Positions 55,001 to 64,000 of a DNA stretch of 64,000 bases are shown in pieces. The stretch is from the NCBI RefSeq assembly GCF_947179015.1, contig NZ_CAMXCM010000001.1, forward strand, positions 124,001 to 188,000, written 5' to 3'. The DNA comes from Commensalibacter communis. Its GTDB lineage: Bacteria > Pseudomonadota > Alphaproteobacteria > Acetobacterales > Acetobacteraceae. Under the pieces are notes generated by a model that searched no databases, was not told the DNA's origin, and was given only the letters and a program-made list of their open reading frames with translations. Position numbers and translations under genes: made by a program. The first letter of the stretch is position 1. Every line of letters begins with the position of its first letter.

Positions 55001-56175
55001 AGCGTTCATTCTATAATCGTTTAAGAGAAAACTTATTGGATCAAACTGCTGGTGTTGGTTTCAAAGGGATTCCTTCAGGAACTGTATTGACACTTGACGT
55101 ACTGTCAGAGCATCCTAAAGGGGCTTGGCGCAATATTGTTGTTGCTGACGATACAGTCATGGCCAATATCGAAGCAGTTAAACGAGATTTCGATCGTGAA
55201 GTTGCTGGTGTTCAAGCACGTTTCAACAATAAAGTTGATAAATTACAACGTGGCGATGAGCTTCCTCCGGGCGTAATGAAAATGGTTAAAGTTTTCATTG
55301 CCGTAAAACGTAAATTACAACCTGGTGATAAAATGGCGGGACGTCATGGTAACAAAGGGGTTGTTTCCCGTGTTGTTCCCGTTGAAGACATGCCTTTCCT
55401 TGAAGATGGAACGTCTGTTGATCTCGTATTGAATCCACTGGGCGTGCCTTCTCGTATGAATGTTGGACAGATTCTTGAAACGCATTTGGGCTGGGCTTGT
55501 GCCAATATTGGTAAGCAAGTTAGTCAAGTGGTCGATGATTATGTTCGTCAAGGTGAGAAGAAGCAGGAGCTTTTGGATCGTCTTAAAACAATTTATGGTG
55601 AAAAAACTTACCAGGAAAAAATTGTTGATCTTGATGATAATGAGTTGGTTGAATTCTGTAACGATATCCGCAAGGGTGTATCGATCATGACCCCTGTGTT
55701 TGATGGTGCAAGTATTCCTGATATTGAAGGCATGTTGACCCAAGCAGGATTGAATCCATCTGGACAAAGCACGTTAATTGATGGTCGCACAGGTGAAGTT
55801 TTCGAACGTCCAGTGACAGTTGGTTATATTTACATGCTGAAATTGCATCACTTGGTTGATGATAAGATTCACGCACGTTCAATTGGACCGTATTCCTTGG
55901 TTACACAACAGCCATTGGGTGGTAAAGCTCAATTTGGTGGCCAACGTTTCGGGGAAATGGAAGTTTGGGCGTTGGAAGCTTATGGAGCTGCATATACATT
56001 ACAAGAAATGTTGACGGTTAAATCTGATGACGTTTCTGGTAGAACGAAAGTGTATGAAGCGATTGTTAAAGATCAAGATGACTTTGAAGCAGGTATTCCA
56101 GAAAGCTTTAACGTATTGATTAAAGAACTGAAATCGCTCGGTTTGAATGTTGAACTGGAACAAAGTGCTGAATAA
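52003..56175 (+). CDS. rpoB: DNA-directed RNA polymerase subunit beta
   Basis: A 1390-residue catalytic subunit. [20 protein letters not shown] at the start is typical of Acetobacteraceae, so I use the ATG at 52003 although the frame opens with a TTG at 51973. The rifampicin cluster [20 protein letters not shown] followed by [10 protein letters not shown] keeps the sensitive residues equivalent to E. coli Asp516, His526 and Ser531. [15 protein letters not shown] near the C-terminus (here as [15 protein letters not shown]) binds the active-site region. It lies downstream of the rplL attenuator and 83 bases before rpoC. Confidence 0.98.
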   Translation: MNAVSKSFTGRKRIRKNFGRIPEIAPMPNLIDVQRASYEAFLQRDVKPENRSLMGLEEVFRSIFPINDFAGNGRLEFVNYEFEEPKYDVEECLQRGLTYAAPLRVVLRLIVWDIDEDTGSRSIRDIKEQPVYMGDMPLMTENGTFIVNGTERVIVSQMHRSPGVFFDHDGGKTHSSGKFLFTARIIPYRGSWLDFEFDSKDLIYVRIDRKRKFPVTTLLYALEGENSIALRDAKAIEGGDVDSIPVRGMDDDEILSYFYNTVTFKKIDGGWARSFEPDAFRNMKLLAPLVDADTGEVVADVNVKLTARTVRKIAEKTKSVLVRREELLGRYFAHDLVNENTGEIYAEAGEELTEATLDRFEELGLDEIPTLAVDNVTGPWIRNTLITDKNTSRDDALVDIYRVMRPGEPPTAETAESLLRGLFFDYDRYDLSAVGRVKMNIRLGVPGDDTIRVLRKVDILRTIKIMCELKDGQGSVDDIDNLGNRRVRSVGELMENQYRLGLLRMERAIRERMGSVDIDTVMPHDLINAKPAVAAVREFFGSSQLSQFMDQTNPLSEVTHKRRLSALGPGGLTRERAGFEVRDVHPTHYGRICPIETPEGPNIGLINSLSTYAKVNKYGFIETPYRLVQDGKLQDGWKYLSAMEEDKLIVAQADAKQDAEGNLTDELVSVRKSGDFQLVKPEDVTACDVSPKQLVSVAAALIPFLENDDANRALMGSNMQRQAVPLIRSDAPLVGTGMEAAVARDSGATIVAKRGGIVDQIDGARIVVRATDENGSTQGVDIYRLRKYTRSNQSTCINQRPLVYVGDQIKAGDIIADGPSTELGELALGRNVLVAFMPWNGYNFEDSILISERIARDDVFTSIHIEEFEVMARDTKLGQEEITRDIPNVGEEALRNLDEAGIVYIGAEVNPGDILVGKITPKGESPMTPEEKLLRSIFGEKASDVRDTSLKLPPGTSGTIVDVRVFSRRGIDKDERAMAIERAEIERLSKDRDDELAIQERSFYNRLRENLLDQTAGVGFKGIPSGTVLTLDVLSEHPKGAWRNIVVADDTVMANIEAVKRDFDREVAGVQARFNNKVDKLQRGDELPPGVMKMVKVFIAVKRKLQPGDKMAGRHGNKGVVSRVVPVEDMPFLEDGTSVDLVLNPLGVPSRMNVGQILETHLGWACANIGKQVSQVVDDYVRQGEKKQELLDRLKTIYGEKTYQEKIVDLDDNELVEFCNDIRKGVSIMTPVFDGASIPDIEGMLTQAGLNPSGQSTLIDGRTGEVFERPVTVGYIYMLKLHHLVDDKIHARSIGPYSLVTQQPLGGKAQFGGQRFGEMEVWALEAYGAAYTLQEMLTVKSDDVSGRTKVYEAIVKDQDDFEAGIPESFNVLIKELKSLGLNVELEQSAE

Positions 56176-56258
56176 GCATATTGATTTGGTTTGTAAGTAT
56201 TTTAATAAAGAGGTGTTATATTTAATAACGCCTCTATCCCCCAAAGGGTTTATGGCGA

Positions 56259-59200
56259 ATGAATGAACTTATGAAAATTCTTGGTCAATCAGGCCAAGCA
56301 ATGACGTTTGATCAAATTAAAATTCAATTAGCCTCGTCTGAGCAGATACGGTCATGGTCTTATGGTGAAGTTAAAAAACCAGAGACCATTAATTACCGTA
56401 CATTTAAACCAGAACGAGATGGACTATTCTGTGCCCGCATTTTCGGGCCTATCAAAGATTATGAATGTTTGTGCGGAAAATATAAACGGATGAAGTTCCG
56501 TGGTATTGTCTGTGAAAAATGTGGTGTTGAGGTTACGCTTGCTAAAGTACGCCGTGAACGTATGGGGCATATTGAACTGGCAAGTCCTGTTGCACATATT
56601 TGGTTCTTGAAATCTTTACCAAGCCGTATCGGCCTTATGGTTGATATGACGTTAAAAGATCTTGAGCGTGTACTTTACTTTGAGAATTATGTTGTTTTAG
56701 AGTCAGGAACTTCTCCTTTAAAACAATATAGTCTGCTTTCCGAGGAGCAATATCTTGATGCCATGGATGAATATGGGCATGAAGGTGTAGAAATCAGTAT
56801 CGGTGCAGAAGCAGTTAAAAAAATCTTGATTAACATTGATTGTGATGTTGATAAGGTTGATCTTCGTGCTGAATTAAAAGAAACAACATCAGAAGTTAAA
56901 CGTAAGAAATTAGTCAAACGTTTAAAATTAGTAGAAGCATTTGCTGAAAGCGGTTGTCGTCCAGAATGGATGATTATGAATGTTGTCCCTGTGATCCCAC
57001 CGGAATTAAGACCATTGGTTCCGTTAGATGGTGGTCGCTTTGCTACTTCTGATTTGAATGATTTATATCGTCGCGTAATTAACCGTAATAACCGTTTGAA
57101 ACGATTAATGGAGCTTCGTGCACCAGATATCATCGTTCGTAACGAAAAACGAATGTTACAAGAATCTGTGGATGCGTTATTTGATAACGGTCGCAGAGGG
57201 CGCGCAATTACGGGTGCGAATAAACGTCCATTAAAATCTTTGGCAGACATGCTGAAAGGGAAACAAGGTCGTTTCCGTCAGAACTTGCTTGGTAAACGTG
57301 TTGATTATTCAGGTCGTTCCGTTATTGTTGTGGGTCCTGAACTAAAATTGCATCAATGCGGTTTGCCAAAGAAAATGGCTCTGGAGCTATTCAAACCATT
57401 TATTTATTCGAAACTTGAAAAATATGGACATGCTACAACCATCAAAGCTGCGAAGCGTATGGTTGAAAAAGAACGTCCAGAAGTTTGGGATATTATTGAA
57501 GAAGTTATTCGCGAGCATCCAGTGATGTTGAACCGTGCGCCGACATTGCATCGTTTAGGTATTCAAGCTTTTGAACCTATATTGGTTGAGGGCAAGGCTA
57601 TTCAATTGCATCCATTGGTTTGTACAGCATTTAACGCTGACTTTGACGGTGACCAAATGGCTGTGCATGTGCCGTTGAGCCTAGAAGCTCAATTAGAAGC
57701 ACGTGTTTTGATGATGTCTACCAATAATATCTTAAGTCCTGCAAGTGGTAAGCCGATTATTGTGCCTTCACAAGATATCGTGTTAGGACTTTATTATTTA
57801 AGTTTGGATATTCCTGAATTTAAATTGACACCAGATCAAGCAGAATATGATGCAGAAGGACGTTTGATCAAAGAAGGTGCTCCAGTATTTGCAAATATTG
57901 GGGAAATCGAACATGCTTTATCAGCTAAAGCAATTAAGTTGCATGACAAAATTCGTACTCGTTATGAAACTAAAGATGCAGAAGGGAATCCTATTACTCA
58001 ACGTGTAATCACAACAGCTGGTCGTATGTTGATCTCTCAGATTCTTCCTAAACATCCAGCGATTGCTTTTGATTTGATTAACCAACAATTAACGAAGAAA
58101 TCTATTTCTGATATTATTGATATGGTTTATCGTCATTGTGGTCAGAAAGAGTGTGTTATTTTCGCTGATCGTATGATGGGGCTTGGTTTTGCTTACGCTG
58201 CGAAAGCAGGGATTTCGTTTGGTAAGGATGATATGATTATTCCTGATGCTAAACAGGAATTGGTTGCAAAAACAACAGAAGAAGTCAAAGAGTTCGAACA
58301 ACAATATCAAGATGGTTTGATTACTGCTGGTGAACGTTACAACAAAGTTGTGGATGCTTGGTCACGTTGTACTGACGAAGTTCAGGCTGCAATGATGAAA
58401 GAGATTTCACGTGTAGAACCTGGTCAGCGTATCAACTCTGTGTGGATGATGAGCCATTCAGGGGCTCGTGGGTCACCGGCTCAGATGAAACAGCTTGCTG
58501 GTATGCGTGGTTTGATGGCAAAACCTTCTGGTGAAATTATCGAACAACCGATTATCGCAAACTTTAAAGAAGGTTTGTCCGTTCTAGATTACTTCACGTC
58601 TACCCATGGTGCGCGTAAAGGTCTTGCTGATACGGCTTTGAAAACTGCGAACTCTGGATATTTGACTCGTCGTTTAGTGGACGTGGCGCAAGATTGTATT
58701 ATTATTGATCAAGATTGTGAAACAGAACGCGGTTTGACAGTGCGCGCTGTGATGGATGGCGGTGAAGTGATTTCATCTCTGTCTGAACGTATCTTAGGAC
58801 GTACTTTGGCTGCAGATGTTCTTGATCCAGCATCAGGTAAAACCTTGTATCCGCGTAATACTTTGGTTGAAGAGGCAGAGGCTGAAACCATTGAGAAAGC
58901 TGGCGTTGAAAGCGTGATGATTCGCTCTGTTTTAACTTGTGACAGTCAAGTTGGCGTGTGTGCGTATTGTTATGGTCGTGATCTTTCTCGTGGAACGCCA
59001 GTAAATATTGGTGAAGCTGTGGGTGTTATTGCAGCTCAATCAATTGGTGAGCCTGGAACTCAGTTGACTATGCGTACGTTCCATATTGGTGGGGCTGCTC
59101 AAAGAGGGGCAGAACAATCAATGGTGGAAGCATCTCGCGATGGCAGCATTAAAATCTTAAACTTGAATGTGGTTCAAAACAGTCAAGGTTTCGATATTGT

Positions 59201-60506
59201 GATGTCCAGAAACTGCGAAATTGTCTTATTAGATGAAAACAAAGTTGAGCGCGCACGTTATCGTATTCCTTATGGTGCAAGACTGTTGGTTAAAAATGCG
59301 GCTAAGGTCACGCGTAATCAGAAAATGGCAGAGTGGGATCCATACACCCTTCCAATTATTACTGAAAAATCAGGTACAATTGAATATCAAGACTTGATTG
59401 AAGGTATTACTCTGGTTGAGCGTATGGATGAAGTCACAGGCTTATCTTCTAAAGTTGTGGTGGATTACAAACAAACCAGCAAATCCCGTGACTTAAGACC
59501 AAGACTCCAATTGAAAGATTCAAACGGAGAAGTCATGAAGCTTGCGAATGGGAATGATGCACGTTATTTCTTATCACCAGATTCTTTGTTATCTGTAGAA
59601 AATGGTGTTGATGTAAATGCTGGTGATGTGTTGGCACGTATTCCACGTGAGGGTTCAAAAACTCGTGATATTACAGGGGGCTTGCCTCGTGTTGCGGAGT
59701 TGTTTGAAGCGCGCAGACCAAAAGACCACGCTATTATTGCAGAGAATGATGGTATCGTCGAATTTGGTAAGGATTACAAAGCTAAACGCCGTATCGTTGT
59801 ACGTAATGAAGAAACTGGAGAAGAAACAGAATATCTGATTCCAAAAGGTAAACATATTTCTGTTCAAGAAGGTGACTTTGTTCGTCGTGGTGATCCATTG
59901 GTTGATGGGCCACGTGTTCCCCATGATATTTTGAAAGTTCTGGGTGTTGAAGCTCTTTCAGATTATTTGATTGACGAGATTCAAAGTGTTTATCGCCTTC
60001 AAGGGGTGAAAATTAACGATAAACATATTGAAGTGATTGTTCGTCAGATGCTGCAAAAAGTTGAAATTACCGATCCTGGTGATACAACCTATCTGGTTGG
60101 CGAAACCATTGATCGCCTTGAATTTGAACAAGAAAATATCAAGCGGATGAATGCGAATGAACGTCCAGCTGTGGCATCACCTGTACTACAGGGGATTACT
60201 AAAGCTGCATTGCAAACGAAATCATTTATTTCTGCGGCATCCTTCCAAGAAACCACTCGCGTATTAACCGAAGCAGCATCTGCTGGTAAAGTTGATACAT
60301 TGATGGGTCTTAAGGAAAACGTTATCGTCGGGCGCTTAGTTCCTGCAGGAACGGGTAGCGTGATGAACCGCTTTAGAGCATTAGCTTATTCTCGTGATAA
60401 ACAAAGATTAGCTGATGCTCGGATGCAAATTCAGTCTAAAGATTCTTTAGATGTAAATATTGCACAAGAAAATGAAATGGAAGACGTGACAGAGGCCGCA
60501 AAATAG
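56259..60506 (+). CDS. rpoC: DNA-directed RNA polymerase subunit beta'
   Basis: A 1415-residue catalytic subunit. The N-terminal zinc finger cysteines are in [20 protein letters not shown] (~71-90), the lid/rudder region in [12 protein letters not shown], and the metal-binding active-site loop is [12 protein letters not shown]. The bridge-helix and trigger-loop region holds [19 protein letters not shown], and [25 protein letters not shown] follows a second zinc site ([13 protein letters not shown]). All catalytic aspartates are present. The ATG at 56259 is used because the upstream ATG at 56250 runs to a stop in four codons. Confidence 0.98.
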   Translation: MNELMKILGQSGQAMTFDQIKIQLASSEQIRSWSYGEVKKPETINYRTFKPERDGLFCARIFGPIKDYECLCGKYKRMKFRGIVCEKCGVEVTLAKVRRERMGHIELASPVAHIWFLKSLPSRIGLMVDMTLKDLERVLYFENYVVLESGTSPLKQYSLLSEEQYLDAMDEYGHEGVEISIGAEAVKKILINIDCDVDKVDLRAELKETTSEVKRKKLVKRLKLVEAFAESGCRPEWMIMNVVPVIPPELRPLVPLDGGRFATSDLNDLYRRVINRNNRLKRLMELRAPDIIVRNEKRMLQESVDALFDNGRRGRAITGANKRPLKSLADMLKGKQGRFRQNLLGKRVDYSGRSVIVVGPELKLHQCGLPKKMALELFKPFIYSKLEKYGHATTIKAAKRMVEKERPEVWDIIEEVIREHPVMLNRAPTLHRLGIQAFEPILVEGKAIQLHPLVCTAFNADFDGDQMAVHVPLSLEAQLEARVLMMSTNNILSPASGKPIIVPSQDIVLGLYYLSLDIPEFKLTPDQAEYDAEGRLIKEGAPVFANIGEIEHALSAKAIKLHDKIRTRYETKDAEGNPITQRVITTAGRMLISQILPKHPAIAFDLINQQLTKKSISDIIDMVYRHCGQKECVIFADRMMGLGFAYAAKAGISFGKDDMIIPDAKQELVAKTTEEVKEFEQQYQDGLITAGERYNKVVDAWSRCTDEVQAAMMKEISRVEPGQRINSVWMMSHSGARGSPAQMKQLAGMRGLMAKPSGEIIEQPIIANFKEGLSVLDYFTSTHGARKGLADTALKTANSGYLTRRLVDVAQDCIIIDQDCETERGLTVRAVMDGGEVISSLSERILGRTLAADVLDPASGKTLYPRNTLVEEAEAETIEKAGVESVMIRSVLTCDSQVGVCAYCYGRDLSRGTPVNIGEAVGVIAAQSIGEPGTQLTMRTFHIGGAAQRGAEQSMVEASRDGSIKILNLNVVQNSQGFDIVMSRNCEIVLLDENKVERARYRIPYGARLLVKNAAKVTRNQKMAEWDPYTLPIITEKSGTIEYQDLIEGITLVERMDEVTGLSSKVVVDYKQTSKSRDLRPRLQLKDSNGEVMKLANGNDARYFLSPDSLLSVENGVDVNAGDVLARIPREGSKTRDITGGLPRVAELFEARRPKDHAIIAENDGIVEFGKDYKAKRRIVVRNEETGEETEYLIPKGKHISVQEGDFVRRGDPLVDGPRVPHDILKVLGVEALSDYLIDEIQSVYRLQGVKINDKHIEVIVRQMLQKVEITDPGDTTYLVGETIDRLEFEQENIKRMNANERPAVASPVLQGITKAALQTKSFISAASFQETTRVLTEAASAGKVDTLMGLKENVIVGRLVPAGTGSVMNRFRALAYSRDKQRLADARMQIQSKDSLDVNIAQENEMEDVTEAAK

Positions 60507-60890
60507 GCTATAAGAAAACGATTCTATTAATTTCATATTGATCGGATAGGTCTTGATCTATCCGATCAATTTAAAATACGGGTTATTTTCGTCTTTTGGC
60601 GGAAATAAAATGCTTTGTTTCCAACAGGGTCTTTAAGTCTTGCATCTGAAGGTAAATAATTTACCTTGCAAGATTTATGATTTGGTGGTAAATAAAGCAT
60701 CATTGTTCGTTGAATTAAATACATTTTTATGGAAACAAAGTTCAAAGAAATCCTTTGCTTTTTTTTATATTGGATGTATTCAGTAAGAAGTATCTATCGT
60801 TTGTTTAGATACAAGAGTGTTGTAAATGACCGTTAAGTCAATATATATTAAATTGCTTAACCTAGAAATAGTAAGGATCGGGAAAGGCGA
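60507..60890 (+). promoter_or_regulatory. Structured rpoC-rpsL intergenic region
   Basis: 384 bases without a gene but rich in pairing. Hairpin 60537-60570 (next entry) ends rpoC. Then ATGCTTT (60610-60616) can pair with AAAGCAT (60694-60700), or the overlapping CTTTGTTTCCA (60613-60623) with TGGAAACAAAG (60730-60740); the two exclude each other. Inside lies a long hairpin: AAGGTAAAT/ATTTACCTT (60649-60667) with flanking TCTTGC/GCAAGA (60638-60643, 60668-60673). CAAAG/CTTTG (60743-60757) with T8 (60759-60766) follows, and another hairpin (60790-60812). It may be an attenuator or ribosomal-protein leader for rpsL-rpsG. Confidence 0.5.
60537..60573 (+). terminator. Terminator-like hairpin after rpoC
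   Basis: A perfect 13-base stem (60537-60549 with 60558-60570) has an 8-base loop and starts 30 bases after the rpoC stop. Only TTT follows, so it may give partial termination or protect the rpoC 3' end. Confidence 0.7.
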
Positions 60891-61262
60891 ATGCCGACCA
60901 TTAACCAATTAATCGCTAAAGGCCGCGAACCTGCTGCCAAGCGCAATAAGGTTCCTGCTTTGCAGGGATGTCCGCAAAAACGAGGGGTATGTACTCGTGT
61001 TTATACAACAACACCAAAGAAGCCGAACTCAGCATTGCGTAAAGTTGCAAAGGTACGTCTGACAAATGGTTACGAGGTGGTGAGTTATATTCCTGGTGAA
61101 GGTCATAACTTGCAAGAACATAGTGTGGTCTTGATACGCGGCGGGCGTGTTAAAGATTTACCAGGTGTACGTTATCATATTTTACGTGGTGTCCTGGATA
61201 CACAAGGTATTGCAAAGCGACGTCAACGTCGTTCTTTGTATGGTGCTAAACGTCCAAAATAA
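60891..61262 (+). CDS. rpsL: 30S ribosomal protein S12
   Basis: A 123-residue decoding-centre protein. [19 protein letters not shown] keeps the streptomycin-sensitive lysine (K43 region), and [14 protein letters not shown] keeps the second (K88 region), so the gene looks wild-type. [19 protein letters not shown] is fully conserved. A GGGAAAGG ribosome site precedes the ATG. It follows the structured leader and precedes rpsG by 14 bases. Confidence 0.98.
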   Translation: MPTINQLIAKGREPAAKRNKVPALQGCPQKRGVCTRVYTTTPKKPNSALRKVAKVRLTNGYEVVSYIPGEGHNLQEHSVVLIRGGRVKDLPGVRYHILRGVLDTQGIAKRRQRRSLYGAKRPK

Positions 61263-61276
61263 GAGGAATAATAGGC

Positions 61277-61753
61277 ATGAGTCGCCGACACCGCGCAGTA
61301 AAGCGTGAGATACTTCCCGATCCAAAATTTGGTGATGTAGTCATCACGCGTTTCATGAATGCGTTGATGTATGATGGAAAAAAATCTGTCGCTGAAAAAA
61401 TCGTTTACGGAGCATTGGAAACATTGCGTGCCCGTGGTGGTGCAGAAGCAGATCCAGTACGTTTGTTTCATGAAGCATTAGATAACGTAAAGCCAGCTGT
61501 TGAAGTTCGCTCTCGCCGTGTAGGTGGTGCAACTTATCAGGTGCCTGTAGAAGTTCGTGCAGATCGACGTCAGGCGTTGGCTATTCGTTGGTTGATTGAT
61601 TCGTCTCGTAAACGTGGTGAAAATACCATGGAAGAAAGACTATCTAACGAATTGTTGGATGCAGTGAATAATCGTGGGTCTGCTGTTAAAAAGCGTGAAG
61701 ATACACATCGTATGGCTGAAGCAAACAAAGCATTCAGTCATTATCGCTGGTAA
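61277..61753 (+). CDS. rpsG: 30S ribosomal protein S7
   Basis: A 158-residue primary binder of the 16S 3' domain and usual repressor of the str operon. It starts [20 protein letters not shown] and includes [21 protein letters not shown] and the C-terminal [25 protein letters not shown] site precedes the ATG. In most alphaproteobacteria fusA comes next; here the gap to tuf is only 66 bases and fusA is missing. Confidence 0.98.
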   Translation: MSRRHRAVKREILPDPKFGDVVITRFMNALMYDGKKSVAEKIVYGALETLRARGGAEADPVRLFHEALDNVKPAVEVRSRRVGGATYQVPVEVRADRRQALAIRWLIDSSRKRGENTMEERLSNELLDAVNNRGSAVKKREDTHRMAEANKAFSHYRW

Positions 61754-61819
61754 GTAAACTGAGTTTAGGTTAACCTTTTAACCGAAAATCTTGGGCTGTC
61801 CAAGTAACGGAGAGAGAGA

Positions 61820-63010
61820 ATGGCAAAGGCTAAATTTGAGCGGAATAAACCGCACTGTAATATTGGTACTATTGGTCACGTTGACCATGGTAAAACTTCA
61901 TTAACAGCTGCTATTACAAAAGTATTAGCAGAAGTTGGTGGTGCAGAATTTACTGCATATGATATGATTGATAAAGCACCTGAAGAGCGTGCTCGTGGTA
62001 TTACCATTTCAACAGCACACGTTGAATATCAAACCGACAAACGTCACTATGCTCACGTTGACTGTCCCGGTCACGCTGACTATGTTAAAAACATGATCAC
62101 TGGTGCTGCACAGATGGATGGTGCTATTCTTGTTGTGTCTGCAGCAGATGGTCCAATGCCACAAACTCGTGAACATATCTTGTTGGCACGTCAGGTTGGC
62201 GTTCCTGCATTGGTTGTATTCATGAACAAATGTGACCAAGTGGATGATCCAGAGCTTCTTGAATTGGTTGAAATGGAAATCCGTGAACTTCTTTCTTCAT
62301 ATGATTTCCCTGGTGATGATATTCCCATCATTAAAGGATCTGCATTAGTAGCTCTTGAAGATGGCGATGCTGAATTAGGCAAAAACCGTGTTCTAGATCT
62401 TATGAATGCTGTTGATGAATATATTCCTCAACCTGAACGTCCAGTTGATCGTCCATTCTTGATGCCGATCGAAGACGTATTTTCTATTTCAGGTCGTGGT
62501 ACAGTTGTTACCGGCCGTGTAGAGCGTGGTGAAGTGAATGTTGGCGAGGAAGTTGAAATTGTAGGTATTCGTCCTACAACTAAAACAACTGTTACTGGTG
62601 TTGAAATGTTCCGTAAACTTCTCGATCGTGGGGAAGCTGGGGACAATATTGGTGCACTTCTTCGTGGAACAAAACGTGAAGATGTTGAACGCGGTCAAGT
62701 TCTTTCTAAACCAGGCGCAATCAAACCTCATAGCAAATTTAAAGCTGAGGCTTATATTCTTACAAAAGAAGAAGGTGGACGTCATACTCCATTCTTTACA
62801 AATTATCGTCCACAATTCTACTTCCGTACAACGGACGTAACAGGTGTTGTGCATTTACCAGAAGGCATTGAAATGGTAATGCCTGGTGATAATGCTGCGA
62901 TGGATGTTGAATTGATTGCACCAATTGCTATGGATGAAGGTCTACGCTTCGCTATTCGTGAAGGTGGACGTACTGTTGGAGCTGGTGTGGTTGCTAAAAT
63001 CACAGAATAA
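61820..63010 (+). CDS. tuf: Elongation factor Tu
   Basis: A 396-residue GTPase that brings aminoacyl-tRNA to the ribosome. G-motifs in order: [10 protein letters not shown] (P-loop, 19-28), RGITI (switch I), DCPGH (switch II) and NKCD. Domain 2 and 3 blocks ([28 protein letters not shown]) are complete. A GGAGAGAGAG ribosome site precedes the ATG. It lies directly after rpsG and before rpsJ, joining the str and S10 operons. Other tuf copies, if any, are outside the window. Confidence 0.98.
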   Translation: MAKAKFERNKPHCNIGTIGHVDHGKTSLTAAITKVLAEVGGAEFTAYDMIDKAPEERARGITISTAHVEYQTDKRHYAHVDCPGHADYVKNMITGAAQMDGAILVVSAADGPMPQTREHILLARQVGVPALVVFMNKCDQVDDPELLELVEMEIRELLSSYDFPGDDIPIIKGSALVALEDGDAELGKNRVLDLMNAVDEYIPQPERPVDRPFLMPIEDVFSISGRGTVVTGRVERGEVNVGEEVEIVGIRPTTKTTVTGVEMFRKLLDRGEAGDNIGALLRGTKREDVERGQVLSKPGAIKPHSKFKAEAYILTKEEGGRHTPFFTNYRPQFYFRTTDVTGVVHLPEGIEMVMPGDNAAMDVELIAPIAMDEGLRFAIREGGRTVGAGVVAKITE

Positions 63011-63029
63011 TTTCTAGCTCTTAAGTTTG

Positions 63030-63062
63030 GATTCTCAGTCAGTTTTCTGGCTGGGAATCTTG
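63030..63062 (+). terminator. Hairpin between tuf and rpsJ
   Basis: A 13-base stem (63030-63042 with 63047-63059, two G-U pairs) has a TTTT loop and is followed by TTGTTGCT. It may be an attenuator separating the tuf message from the S10 operon, or a 3' stabiliser. Confidence 0.65.
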
Positions 63063-63116
63063 TTGCTATATAGGATCGGCTTTTTAGATCCGTTATTATG
63101 ATTAGGCAAATAGAAG

Positions 63117-63425
63117 ATGGAAAGCCAAAATATCCGTATTCGCCTCAAAGCTTACGATTACAGAGTGCTTGACAACAGCACCAAAGAAATTGTAAATACA
63201 GCGAAGCGTACGGGGGCGCAGGTAAGAGGACCAATTCCTTTACCAACGCATATTGAGCGGTTTACAGTTAACCGTTCTCCTCATATCGATAAGAAGAGTC
63301 GTGAACAGTTCGAAATTAGAACTCATCGACGTTTGTTAGATATTGTTGAGCCTAACCCGCAGACCGTGGATGCTCTCATGAAACTTGACCTCGCCGCTGG
63401 CGTGGATGTCGAGATAAAGCTATAA
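63117..63425 (+). CDS. rpsJ: 30S ribosomal protein S10
   Basis: A 102-residue protein of the small-subunit head that also acts as NusE in antitermination. [20 protein letters not shown] (~6-25), [20 protein letters not shown] and [16 protein letters not shown] are conserved throughout. It is the first gene of the S10 operon; rplC follows after 10 bases. The ribosome site is weak (AGAAG, close to the ATG). Confidence 0.98.
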   Translation: MESQNIRIRLKAYDYRVLDNSTKEIVNTAKRTGAQVRGPIPLPTHIERFTVNRSPHIDKKSREQFEIRTHRRLLDIVEPNPQTVDALMKLDLAAGVDVEIKL

Positions 63426-63435
63426 GGTCCAGACG

Positions 63436-64000
63436 ATGCGTACAGGATTGATCGCAAAAAAGTTGGGGATGACCCGACTATTTAAAGAGGACGGCACACA
63501 TGTGCCAGTCACTGTTTTGCACTTAGATGAAGTGCAAGTAGTAGATACTCGTACACAAGACCGTGACGGCTATACAGCTGTTCAATTAGGTATTGGTAAA
63601 GCTAAAGTTAAGAACGTTAGTCAGCCAAACCGTGGTCACTTTGCACGAGCAAAAGTTGAGCCAAAACAGAAGCTTGTTGAATTTAGAGTTTCTGAAGATG
63701 CGTTACTTGAATCAGGATCAGCATTGACCGCTGCACATTTTGTTGCAGGTCAAAAAGTTGACGTAACTGGAACCAGTAAAGGTAAAGGTTTCGCTGGTGC
63801 GATGAAACGTTGGAACTTCCGTGGTTTGGAAGCAACCCATGGTGTTTCAGTGAGTCACCGTTCACATGGTTCTACAGGTAATCGTCAAGATCCTGGTAAA
63901 ACTTTTAAAAATAAGAAGATGGCAGGGCATTTGGGTGATGAAAGAGTTACCACTCAAAATTTAGAAGTCGCTGCTGTAGATGTTGAGAAAAATTTGATCA
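63436..64000 (+). CDS. rplC: 50S ribosomal protein L3, N-terminal part
   Basis: The start at 63436 (preceded by AAGG) opens a frame that runs without a stop to the right edge, giving 188 residues. [20 protein letters not shown] is the L3 N-terminus, and the conserved central loop [20 protein letters not shown] and [21 protein letters not shown] is the part that reaches the peptidyl transferase centre. The last ~25-40 residues lie outside the window. It continues the S10 operon after rpsJ. Confidence 0.96.
   Translation, partial: MRTGLIAKKLGMTRLFKEDGTHVPVTVLHLDEVQVVDTRTQDRDGYTAVQLGIGKAKVKNVSQPNRGHFARAKVEPKQKLVEFRVSEDALLESGSALTAAHFVAGQKVDVTGTSKGKGFAGAMKRWNFRGLEATHGVSVSHRSHGSTGNRQDPGKTFKNKKMAGHLGDERVTTQNLEVAAVDVEKNLI

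Noticed and set aside
56687-57250. A 187-codon open frame antisense to rpoC
   Set aside because: It lies wholly inside a highly conserved gene in the opposite strand, has no ribosome site, and its product is Ser/Arg-rich as expected from reading rpoC backwards.

Overview
The window is a piece of chromosome from an AT-rich alphaproteobacterium, most likely an acetic acid bacterium (Acetobacteraceae). The evidence is an AarA-type citrate synthase next to an AarC succinyl-CoA:acetate CoA-transferase, and RpoB, RpoC, EF-Tu and ribosomal proteins of acetobacterial type. A low-GC, insect-associated Commensalibacter-like lineage fits best. That placement is inference from gene content and base composition, not from a search.

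Layout. 1-7.7 kb: the end of an SppA-type protease, ihfB, manC (GDP-mannose supply), a small immunity-like gene, trxB, an Lrp-type regulator, a polyprenyl-phosphate GT2 and a GT39 transferase flanking a helical-repeat protein, and a lone receiver domain. 7.8-12.5 kb: tRNA-Arg(ACG), guaA and a run of small poorly known genes, including lipoproteins, a cyclophilin-like secreted protein and a frameshifted secreted gene. 12.5-17 kb: nrdA and nrdB on opposite strands around an aldo/keto reductase, both with NrdR-box-like sites. 17-29 kb: housekeeping (TrmN6-like methylase, polyprenyl diphosphate synthase, murI, pyrE, gltA, a SixA-like phosphatase, chorismate mutase, a metallophosphatase, aarC, ispH, thrB, rnhA). 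29-41 kb: an AT-rich acyltransferase, a secreted proline-rich protein, an EcsC protein, aat, a secreted protein made of two tandem copies of one domain, bcp, glnE and a large AsmA/YhdP-like protein. 41-47.5 kb: a compact three-gene RND efflux operon behind a long regulatory gap. 47.5-49 kb: a glycosyltransferase. 49.3 kb to the end: the ribosomal and RNA polymerase cluster rplK-rplA-rplJ-rplL-rpoB-rpoC-rpsL-rpsG-tuf-rpsJ-rplC.

How the genes work together. GltA and AarC are two steps of the acetate-tolerant citric acid cycle of acetic acid bacteria. ManC, the DPM1-like GT2 and the GT39 transferase together suggest polyprenyl-phosphate-sugar-dependent envelope glycosylation. The RND permease, adaptor and TolC-type channel form one complete tripartite pump, translationally coupled by TAATG junctions. 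The ribosomal cluster carries several strong RNA hairpins between genes, consistent with leader autoregulation and attenuation.

Most notable: (i) one exact 13-base motif upstream of nrdA, nrdB and ispH; (ii) CTTAAT half-sites at 11-base spacing upstream of the RND operon; (iii) an rpsL leader with mutually exclusive pairings ending near a T-run; (iv) a translation-gene cluster lacking fusA between rpsG and tuf, and lacking secE-nusG before rplK; (v) a secreted gene broken by a one-base slip in an A-run. I found no CRISPR array, insertion sequence, prophage or complete defence system.
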